A stretch of 38,911 bases of DNA from JAGVXD01 sp964554415 (GTDB lineage: Archaea; Nanobdellota; Nanobdellia; Pacearchaeales; GW2011-AR1): NCBI GenBank assembly GCA_964554415.1, contig CAZKON010000005.1, positions 1-38,911 of the forward strand, given 5' to 3'. Below the pieces are notes generated by a model. It was not told the origin of the DNA, searched no databases, and saw nothing but the letters and a program-made list of their open reading frames with translations. The translations under genes were made by a program, and so were the position numbers. Shown here in pieces: positions 24,317-32,200 of this stretch (the stretch's first letter is position 1; every line of letters starts with the position of its first letter).

Positions 24317-24769
24317 ATGATATTCCTCCACCTTATCTTCGGGCTTGTTGTAGGCAGCCTTTATGGAAATTATACGTTATTTTTTATTGGAGCGTCCATG
24401 CTTCCTGACATCGACCATTTCTATTTGATTTTAAAGCACAATCTCTTCTCCATAAGAAGTGCTATCAAAGTTCTCAAAAAAGAGGAACGGCACGGTATTC
24501 ACTTCAAAACCCCATTCATGCATTCCATCTTCGGTCTCCTTGTATGTTCGCTTCTTTTTTTTGTCATAACACAGAACTCAAAGTTAACACTCTTCCTTGG
24601 GCTCATGTATCTCTCTCATCTCCTCCTCGACTGGCCGGATATCGATAAAAAACAATATTTCTTCCCTTATAAAAAAGAGTTTAGAGGATTCCTCCCTATC
24701 TGGTCAAAAACAGAGAAGATTATTACGTTAATTGCACTGGTCGCCGTAGCCATTATTTACATGCTATAG
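24317..24769 (+). CDS. YdjM-like integral membrane protein (putative metal-dependent hydrolase)
   Basis: A 150-residue product with four hydrophobic segments and the conserved polar motifs of the PF04307 (YdjM/LexA-regulated membrane hydrolase) group: SMLPDIDHF near residue 27, FMHSIFG near 73 and HLLLDWPDIDKKQYFFP near 107. Those His and Asp residues could bind a metal. The enzymatic role is not established. It starts 1 nt after the FtsY stop. A hairpin starts inside the last codons (24764-24802) and probably ends the transcript. Confidence 0.75.
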   Translation: MIFLHLIFGLVVGSLYGNYTLFFIGASMLPDIDHFYLILKHNLFSIRSAIKVLKKEERHGIHFKTPFMHSIFGLLVCSLLFFVITQNSKLTLFLGLMYLSHLLLDWPDIDKKQYFFPYKKEFRGFLPIWSKTEKIITLIALVAVAIIYML

Positions 24770-24802
24770 AGGATTTTGACAAACCCCTAAAGTCCTCCAT
24801 AG
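24764..24802 (+). terminator. Hairpin overlapping the stop codon; solo copy of the MITE end
   Basis: ctatagaggattttga pairs with the complement in taaagtcctccatag across the loop caaacccc. It has the same sequence pattern as the ends of 17030-17229 (atagaggactttg/caaagtcctctat). The stop codon TAG of the preceding gene is inside the left arm. This may be a minimal copy of that repeat serving as a transcript end. Confidence 0.6.
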
Positions 24803-24814
24803 AAACTCTTCACG

Positions 24815-25720
24815 TTACTGCAAAGGCTTCTTCGCTTTAAATGCAGAATGGCCAAAAAGACCGATATCATACATCTCCTTTTGATGAAGAGCAGCAAGAA
24901 AGATATCTTCTTCAGCCCGTGTAACAAGACCAACACGCTTTAATAAAAAACGAAGCGGTCTGACAAGGTTTGCACGTCGGTCAACATCCTGCATAGAAGG
25001 ACCGATTGCTCTCGTCGTATCGCGCAATTCAATGTCTTTAAATCCTGCTTTTTGCAATGCACCCTTCATTTCTGCAGGAGTACACATTGCTGTAAGCGCA
25101 AATCCCTTACAGTAATTCTGGTCAAGCACTCGTTCCCGATCAGTAGAAGGTTTCCGAAGATACACACCATCCTGAATAACGAGAATCCCTTCAGGCTTTA
25201 AAATACGGTACATCTCCTGATAGAGGGGTAAGGGGTTAGGAGAGGCATAGCAAAAACTTTCAATGGCAAAAATCTTATCAAATTGCTTATCGTCAAAACC
25301 AGTATCAAAATAATTACGCTGAAGAAACAGTACGCGTTTAGCAAGGTCGCGTTGCTGCAAGAAGCGATGAGCATAACGGATTTGCTCATCAGAAATCGTA
25401 ATACCAATATAACGAGTGTCAGTATGCTCGGCAAGCCACAACGACGCGCCTCCAACACTGCATCCTGCATCTAAGATAAGTTCTCCTGTTTGCGGACGAA
25501 TCAATTCTTTCACAAGTCAATATTGATTAAGAAAGGCTTCACTTCGAGGAGTTTTGGGAGTTTCATAAAAACCGTAATGAATACCTAAACTTTCTTGATC
25601 ATACCAGAACCGATGATACCACTTAGTAACGCGATTATAAAAATCACTCACTCGACGAATATGTTTCTGGGGACTTGCATCAGAGAGAAGAGTTGAATGA
25701 GAAAATGTATGGGATCTCAT
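24815..25720 (-). pseudogene. SAM-dependent methyltransferase interrupted by an in-frame TGA
   Basis: One reading frame of 302 codons encodes a sterol/tocopherol-type class I methyltransferase. The N-terminal part (25720-25520) has HIRRVSDFYNRVTKWYHRFW and SLGIHYGFYETPK. A TGA at 25519-25517 interrupts it right after LNQY. The rest continues in frame with ELILDAGCSVGGASLWLA (motif I), YIGITISDEQIRYA, FDKIFAIESFCYA and ILKPEGILVIQDG. The SAM-binding part could restart from GTG at 25513. The frame is otherwise intact, so this is a recent nonsense mutation, a sequencing error, or two separately translated pieces. Its ATG overlaps the NUDIX stop by 4 nt. Confidence 0.75.
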
Positions 25721-26211
25721 GGAAAAAGTTGTTCTGGTAAGTTTTTAATCTTTTCTCTCCACCTCTCCAAAAAAGGTACGAGTGAAGGATAGACCATCTT
25801 CCTTGCTCTCTCCAGACTAAAAAATCCCGCCTTGTCAACCTCTGCAAATCGTATCTTTCTCCCGCTTCTCGGCGGCCACTCCATCTCCACCCAACTTTTA
25901 CAAACTAACAATCCAGACCAATCCCCCTCAATAGCCCAGATATTAATTTCTTTTCCGTCTTTGCGCTTAATGTTCCCCAAAGAAACAAACTCTTCTTTTT
26001 TTCTGGAAGAAACATCAATCCCCGTCTCTTCTTTTATCTCTCTGATAGCTGCGCCCAACAAGTCTTCCCCCTCTTTTACTTCACCTTTCGGGATATCCCA
26101 TGCATGCTCATCCTTACCTGCCCAAAAAGGCCCACCAGGATGCACAAGAAATACCTTTACCACTTTCTCACTCTTCTTCCACAAAAGAAGGCCTGCACTT
26201 ACTTTCATCAT
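25717..26211 (-). CDS. NUDIX hydrolase, COG4119-type
   Basis: Predicted NTP or dinucleotide pyrophosphohydrolase. About 164 residues from MMKVSAGLLLW, with FLVHPGGPFWAGKDEHAWDI and a complete NUDIX box (G-EVKEG-E-DLLGAAI-RE-I-KEETGI, about residues 45-67), then IPKG and WPPRSGRKIRFAEVD, all typical of COG4119. The frame opens to 26292, but the extension lacks NUDIX character. The TATA (minus-strand GTTTTAATAT, about 26232-26241) lies 26 nt before 26211. An ATG one codon later (26208) is equally possible. The stop overlaps the start of the split methyltransferase (ATGA), so they form an operon. The substrate is unknown. Confidence 0.9.
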   Translation of the reverse strand: MMKVSAGLLLWKKSEKVVKVFLVHPGGPFWAGKDEHAWDIPKGEVKEGEDLLGAAIREIKEETGIDVSSRKKEEFVSLGNIKRKDGKEINIWAIEGDWSGLLVCKSWVEMEWPPRSGRKIRFAEVDKAGFFSLERARKMVYPSLVPFLERWREKIKNLPEQLFP

Positions 26212-26234
26212 TCCTCTTAATAAAAAGCTGGATA

Positions 26235-26561
26235 TTAAAACCTGCCTGCCAAAATAGGGTAAAGAACATATCCAATTCCAATAGTCACACATAGTACAAA
26301 ATAGATTATTAATATGATTCTATATTGTTGCATCCGTTCATCGTAGTAATAAACGCTCTTTTTTGAAAGTATTGCCCTAATTAGTCTGCTTTCTGCGCTA
26401 TTCCATCCTCCACTGGCAAAAAGAGAGTTCGGCAAATCGCTAGACTGCTCAGGATATGAAATTCGGATATAACGCAAGACTGTACCGCTCAACCAGTACC
26501 ATCCTGCAAATAAAGCAGCGCATAACAATGCGCCAATAACAAAATATATTACACTAACCAT
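26235..26561 (-). CDS. Small two-helix membrane protein
   Basis: A 108-residue product from the ATG at 26561 (MVSVIYFVIGALLCAALFAG), with two membrane segments (about residues 2-20 and 82-103) and a polar middle with Tyr-rich stretches. No family recognised. A TTG at 26567 is in frame but lies too close to the TATA (GTTTAAATAG, minus strand, 26581-26591), which is 25 nt from the ATG. The promoter of the downstream NUDIX gene overlaps its 3' end. Confidence 0.7.
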   Translation of the reverse strand: MVSVIYFVIGALLCAALFAGWYWLSGTVLRYIRISYPEQSSDLPNSLFASGGWNSAESRLIRAILSKKSVYYYDERMQQYRIILIIYFVLCVTIGIGYVLYPILAGRF

Positions 26562-26620
26562 TAACAAAAAAAGTATGCATTCTATTTAAACATTCTCCGC
26601 AATTCACTATAGAGCTATGC

Positions 26621-26650
26621 TTACGGTAGCGTAAACCGTAAATTTATTAA
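26621..26650 (+). promoter_or_regulatory. SRP54 promoter with adjacent inverted repeat
   Basis: Inverted repeat ttacggt-agcgtaa-accgtaa (26621-26641) directly abuts the TATA-like AAATTTATTAA (about 26640-26650), 28 nt before the ATG at 26673. A protein bound there would affect access of TFB to its recognition element. Binding is only inferred. Confidence 0.4.
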
Positions 26651-26672
26651 CTCTCGTTTTGCTTGTTTTTTG

Positions 26673-28046
26673 ATGTTAGAGAAGCTTTCTTCTGTTCTGA
26701 AGAAAACAACAGACAAGATAGCGAACGCTATTTTTCTCGACAAAAATTTTGTTGAGCAAATTGTCCGCGATTTACAACGCGCCCTGATTGAGGCAGACGT
26801 AAATGTCGCTCTTGTCCTGGAGCTCACAAAAAAAATCAAGCAGGCAGCCTTGGACGAGCGCATTACAGGATTAGAGAAGAAAGAGCAAATCATCAAACTC
26901 CTGCACGATGAACTTATCAGGATTTTAGGTGAGAAACGCGAGATTAGGCTCAAAGAAAAAGGCAATGTCTTCATGCTGCTTGGCCTCTACGGCTCAGGTA
27001 AAACAACCTCGATAGCAAAACTTGCATCCTATTATGCTAAAAGAGGCACAAAAGTCTGCGCTCTGGGATTGGACGTCCACCGCCCGGCAGCCTCAGAACA
27101 GCTAAAACAATTGTGTGACAAGCTTAATATTCCGGCGTTTATAGCGCCTGAAGAAAAAGACCCAAAGAAAATTTACAAGCACTTCGAACCAGAATTGAAG
27201 AAATATTCGCTGGTTTTAATAGATACAGCAGGTCGTGACGCGCTCTCCTCAGATTTAATAAAAGAAACAAAAGATATTACAAAAATTGCCAAGCCAACAG
27301 AAACCTTTCTTATTATGTCTGCAGATGTCGGACAAACAGCGAAAAAGCAAGCCCAGATATTCAAAGAAGCAGTTACAATCACTGGAGTTATTATTACAAA
27401 AATGGACTCCACTGCCAAGGCAGGCGGTTCTCTAACTGCCTGCGCAGAGGTACAATCTCCTGTAGTTTTCATCGGAGTGGGTGAAAAACCATCTGATTTG
27501 GAAACTTTTGACCCAGAGTCATTTCTTTCTCGTCTCCTTGGTTTAGGCGACTTAAAATCTTTGATGGAAAAAATACAGAGCGTAGTTGACAAAGATAAGA
27601 TTGCAGAACAGCAGAAAAAATTAAATGAAGGTAAATTCACGCTTGACGACTTCGCAGCACAATTAGAGTCAATGAGTAATGTTGGCTCATTTGATAAGTT
27701 ACTCTCGCATTTACCGGGATTTGGAAACTTTAAAGAAAAGTTCAATGAAACTGCTATCCAAAAACAAGAGAACTTAACTAAAGGCTGGAAAGCCGCAATC
27801 AAATCAATGACTCTCGCAGAAAAAGAGAATCCTGAAATAATAGAAAAGCAGACTTCTCGTCTTCAGCGCATTGCAAAAGGTTCCGGCACGTCAACATCAA
27901 ATGTTCGTGCCTTGATAAAACAATATAAACTCTTAAAAGAAGTTATAACATCAGGTATAGACTCAAAGATTGCTGAGCAAGGATCGTTCGACCAAAAAAC
28001 AATGATGAAACTCGCCAGGAAATTTGCGAGAAAAGTGAGGTTGTGA
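26673..28046 (+). CDS. srp54: Signal recognition particle 54 kDa protein
   Basis: GTPase that binds signal peptides and 7S RNA and docks to FtsY. The 457-residue protein has an N domain (about 1-90, KNFVEQIVRDLQRALIEADV), a G domain with the P-loop GLYGSGKTT (about 107-115), LDVHRPAASEQLKQL, DTAGRDALSSDL and TKMDSTAKAGG, and an M domain (about 300-457) with the RNA-binding signature RIAKGSGTS. The M domain is poor in methionine: the usual PGMG is PGFG and the usual YNMMKKMM is YKLLKEVI. The ATG at 26673 was preferred over the TTG at 26670 from TATA spacing. It is followed 9 nt later by 28056-28298. Confidence 0.97.
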   Translation: MLEKLSSVLKKTTDKIANAIFLDKNFVEQIVRDLQRALIEADVNVALVLELTKKIKQAALDERITGLEKKEQIIKLLHDELIRILGEKREIRLKEKGNVFMLLGLYGSGKTTSIAKLASYYAKRGTKVCALGLDVHRPAASEQLKQLCDKLNIPAFIAPEEKDPKKIYKHFEPELKKYSLVLIDTAGRDALSSDLIKETKDITKIAKPTETFLIMSADVGQTAKKQAQIFKEAVTITGVIITKMDSTAKAGGSLTACAEVQSPVVFIGVGEKPSDLETFDPESFLSRLLGLGDLKSLMEKIQSVVDKDKIAEQQKKLNEGKFTLDDFAAQLESMSNVGSFDKLLSHLPGFGNFKEKFNETAIQKQENLTKGWKAAIKSMTLAEKENPEIIEKQTSRLQRIAKGSGTSTSNVRALIKQYKLLKEVITSGIDSKIAEQGSFDQKTMMKLARKFARKVRL

Positions 28047-28055
28047 AAGAAAACA

Positions 28056-28298
28056 ATGAAAATATACTCTTCCTCACCTATGCCGCGCGACACGTTTTTC
28101 TCTCATGATTTAACAAGTAAAATACTAAATGAGTATATTGTTTACATTCCTCTAATAACACGTTTCTGTAAGGAAAATAATGCAAAATTAAGAAGTTTGA
28201 AGGTAACAAGTGAGAAAGGATATGAAGAGCTCTTGTGTGTATTCAATGACGACCTCGGTGGTTACACAATTAGAGAAATAGGGGATTCTCTCGTATAA
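28056..28298 (+). CDS. Small hypothetical protein between srp54 and bud32
   Basis: An 80-residue product (MKIYSSSPMPRDTFFSHDLT), mixed alpha/beta and soluble, no family recognised. It starts 9 nt after the SRP54 stop and ends 4 nt before the Bud32 ATG. This spacing supports a real gene in an operon with both. There is no promoter of its own. It could be a small adaptor of either system, but nothing in the sequence decides this. Confidence 0.6.
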   Translation: MKIYSSSPMPRDTFFSHDLTSKILNEYIVYIPLITRFCKENNAKLRSLKVTSEKGYEELLCVFNDDLGGYTIREIGDSLV

Positions 28299-28302
28299 TA
28301 AA

Positions 28303-28923
28303 ATGTCAAAACAAAAACTCCTTGCGCAGGGAGCAGAAGCAAAAATATTCCTCATAAATAATAAAATTGTAAAGTCTCGTATTCCTAAAGGATATCGCCT
28401 GCCTCTTCTTGATGAAAAACTCAGGCAACAAAGAACAAGAAAAGAAGCAAAATTGCTGCGAAAAGCCTCTCTGCTTATCCCGGTTCCAAAAGCTCTTTCT
28501 TCATCGCAATATGATATTTCTCTTGAATATATTAAAGGCAAAAAACTCTCTGTTCATCTAGACTTGTTTTCTGCGCAAAAAGCAAAATCTATCTGCATTC
28601 TCTTAGGCAAACAGATAGCAAAACTCCACGATGAAGGCATCATTCACGGCGACCTTACAACTTCCAATATGATCCTCACGCCAAATAGTAAGCTTTATTT
28701 CCTTGATTTCGGTCTTGGTTTTGAGTCACATAAAGTCGAAGATCGCGCAGTAGACATTCATTTAATTAAAGAAGCATTTGAAGCAAAGCATTTTGCCCGC
28801 TCATCAGCATATTTTGCGGCAATGGTTAAAGGTTACAAAAAAAGCGGGAAAGTAAAAGAAACCCTGCAGCGCCTTGCCAATATTGAGAAAAGAGGACGCT
28901 ACAAACAACAGAATTATTCATAG
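28303..28923 (+). CDS. bud32: KEOPS complex kinase/ATPase Bud32
   Basis: Small atypical protein kinase (PRPK family) of the KEOPS complex, which makes the t6A modification of tRNAs. The 206-residue product has an N-terminal glycine-rich QGAEAKIF, IVKSRIPKGYRLPLLDEKLR, the catalytic loop HGDLTTSNMIL (about 121-131), the metal-binding DFGLG (about 142-146) and the family-specific KVEDRAVDIHLIKEAF. It is a stand-alone protein, not fused to Kae1 as in some archaea. It sits at the end of the srp54 operon. Kae1, Cgi121 and Pcc1 are not in the window. Confidence 0.95.
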   Translation: MSKQKLLAQGAEAKIFLINNKIVKSRIPKGYRLPLLDEKLRQQRTRKEAKLLRKASLLIPVPKALSSSQYDISLEYIKGKKLSVHLDLFSAQKAKSICILLGKQIAKLHDEGIIHGDLTTSNMILTPNSKLYFLDFGLGFESHKVEDRAVDIHLIKEAFEAKHFARSSAYFAAMVKGYKKSGKVKETLQRLANIEKRGRYKQQNYS

Positions 28924-28924
28924 C

Positions 28925-29297
28925 ATTATAGCTATATCGAATAACTTTAATATTCGTAGTTCTTTAGTTGTTCTACAGATAGGGAATCACATACATATAT
29001 TACGATTATTAATGTGATTCCCTATAACAACATTAAACTTTGACCGTTTTGTTGTCAGCTATCAATGGAAAGACGTACAATATTGGTTGATTACTTACTT
29101 CTCTTTCCCTACACTCAACCCATAAATGCATCTTTTAATAGGGACGATTTTGAGTTATAGCGAATAACTTTAATTTCCTTAGTTGTTTTGTTATTCTATA
29201 GATAGGAAACCTTAGGGATTTGCTAATCCCTGATGGTGCTCAAGAATCTGAGGATTCTTGACATCACATCAGAAATTACGATTATTAAAGTGATTTC
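28925..29297. repeat. Two degenerate copies of a palindromic element with a nested hairpin
   Basis: Copy a (about 28927-29026): tatagctatatcgaataac to the stem agggaatcaca/tgtgattccct (28981-29023). Copy b (about 29157-29302): ttatagcgaataactttaat to taaagtgatttcctata, interrupted by aggga-type and caagaatc/gattcttg hairpins (29214-29262). Between them lies a stretch resembling 20267-20335 (ttttgttgtcagctatcaa, gaaagacgtacaatattg). No gene is seen. It abuts the 3' end of the giant protease gene. Confidence 0.65.
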
Positions 29298-32200
29298 CTA
29301 TAATCGCGCCCGCATAGGAAGACTATGACGCTTTCGCAAAGTTAGTACAATTATCGTAGCTACTATGCCTGCGAGAAGCACAACTGCAAGTATAATCCAA
29401 GTCCATGTTAAAATGAACATATCATTACTCTCTTCAGACGTACTTGTCCCAGGTATAGTTGGACGAATCTGACGCACAGTCTTATTTCCAGGCCCAGGTA
29501 TCGTGCATACACGCGTCTCTGGCGCAGGCTTATTAAGCGTTGAGTTGCATGCACGAGTATCAATGCACGTCTTATTTTGTTTGCCATTTACGCAAGTACC
29601 AAATGTACACTGCCATTGTGCTCTGCATGGCGCAAAGTCGCCTCCACCACCACCTCCACCACTAACTACTTGAGGTGCATTGCCTCCAGGAGGTGGCTGA
29701 GGCGCAGAACAAGCGCCGCAATCAGCAGAACAAACTGAACAACTCTCACCAAGCTTTTCCTGACAGACTCTATTACCACAGACAGGCGCTTCAGTAATCT
29801 CAAAGGTAGAGAAATTTGTGACATTTACAATGAGAATTCCTAATGTTTTATTGTAAAGAATGGATGTGCAAATCTGTTGCGTGCAAGGCTTACCATTATA
29901 CAAAACTAAAGGACGCTCAAGCTCAACTTCCCAGAATACAACTTGTGCGCGTCTGTTCAGAAGAGGTAGTTTCTCACTTAATACCTTAACCTTATTAGCT
30001 CCAAACAAAAGAGAACGAAGCAGCAAGGAACTTTGTGTCTGTAATTGTTCAACACTCAGACTTTCATTATATACTATAGCAGCAGGATATTTTTTGCTCA
30101 AAATTACAGTACCTTGGGGCTCCAAGCCATTATCTCCACCTGAAAAAGCCTCAATTTCAAAATCAGCAATAGGATAACACTCAGCACATGCAGAATGGAT
30201 TGAATCTCGGCGATACATTGTCCATGTTTCTTCTTCAGATGTTGCAGAACTGTTAATATCCCAGACATATAGTGATCCACGTCTAAGAGGTTGATTGTTT
30301 GCAGCATTTATATCAAAAGAAGATGTACCTACAAGTTCAGCTTTGCCATCACCATCAAGATCAGCAACGACAGGAGATGCGACGCTTAAATACTGTGTTC
30401 CCTTAGGGAATCCAGCGACAAGCGTGCCATTTGCATGCCAGGCAAACACTCCTCCATTTTTGACATGCTTCTCATTTTTATCTACATAAGTCGCATCAAT
30501 AACAGTATTGCCGTTGGCAACAAGTATATCTTGCCTGCCATCTCCGCTGACATCTGCAATAGTGGGCCCATATTCAACAGCAAGTGCGGGAGAGGGCACT
30601 TTCTGAGGCCACCCTGCAACAGAAGTGCCATTTGCATGGCGTAAATCAACTAAATATTCATCAATATAACTCCCCGCAGTTAGTGTAGCAATCTCAATAT
30701 CAGAAGTGTCATCCACATTAACTAGTGCGGATGAGCCAACAGGATAACGCGCTACTGCATGATATCCAGTATGTTTAACAAAACCAAGCGATTGTGGATA
30801 ACCTTGGTAAAGAGTCCCATTGCCATGAAGCACGTAAAGCAAACCATCGATACGAGATAAGTTTTCCTCATCTTTACCGAGAGACATAATTCCTCCCACG
30901 ACAATATCATCTTTTCCATCTCGATTGAGGTCACCAACAACAGGCACGTAATTATTTGTAGGGTAAATCGGCAGGATAACAGGCCATCCTGGAACCACAG
31001 ACCCATCTGCGTTATAGACAATGATGGTTGCATTAATAGTTTCATAATCATAAATTGGAGCAACTGCAACAACAATCTCAAGTTCAGGATCATCATCAAA
31101 ATTGCCGACTGCAGGAGAGTATATCCCAAGAAAAGAAGACTGAGGAATAGCCCACTGGTTCACAATCTCAGTTCCCCTAATAATGCTAAGAGTTTCATTC
31201 GCTCCGGAAGGAACACCATTGCTCTGAACAATAATTTCATTTTCCAAATCACGGTCAAGATCAGCAACAACAAAACGAGGATAAATAGAAGTAGGAATCT
31301 CAATTGGCCAGCCATCTACAAGATAGCCTGCGGCGTTTAGCGCATAAAGTCTTGTAAGAATAGGACTAAGAGTTGCTGGCTTAATTGGAGTAATACTAAC
31401 GAGAATCTCATCGCGTGCATCATCCGTAATATCTCCAAGAACAGGTACGCTGAATGAAGATATCCCAACATTTCCTGCTGTCAAATCTCTCCCTACATCC
31501 GTTGACCAAACAAGAGAGCCATCTGCACGATAAACAAAGACAGTAGTATAAGGATCATAACCATAGCGTCCACGATAAATAATAATTTCCTGTCCGGAAT
31601 CCTCAACTAAATTACTCACGACAGGAACAAAGTCTCCTGCATATATACTCCCAACCTCGCCATAAGATAACGGCTGAGGGAAACCAGGGCGAAGTGTCGG
31701 ATCAAATAATAATCTGGTTTGGTTCTCAACAATTTCATGCTCTTGATAAATCAAACGAGCTTGAATATCATAAAGTCCTGCTTCACTAATGAAAGATGTA
31801 TTTAAGAAAAATCTCTGCTCTCGTGCTCCGAGATTATTACACAATTCCCGAGGAGCGGGCTTATATTCCTGACCTTTTGCAGGATTACATGATAAGAGAT
31901 GTGTAGTGCTCCAAGCATCTGTTCCAGTAGGACGATATTCAAGAGAATAACCTTTAATTTTCTCACGACTGGAAACAGAAGGATGGACACCGATAGACAG
32001 AGGAACAAGACCTCGCGCAGGGTACACATGTGGCTTTGGCAGCTCTCTGGTATCAAGATTGTCAGGAACAATTATAAAGCGTTCTTCATTCAAATTAGAT
32101 TTAGCTCTGAATGTATAAATCTCGCCTTCTTCAAGCTCAAAGGTCGAAACATCTTTAACAATCTTTGCTCCCTGAATCTCATTTTTTTCAATAGAAACGT

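Noticed and set aside
25517..25519. TGA recoding (selenocysteine or reassigned codon) in the methyltransferase
   Set aside because: TGA ends several other genes here at ATGA overlaps (for example 16707-16710, 17861-17864 and 22545-22548), so it is a genuine stop in this genome, and no Sec-family motif is present.
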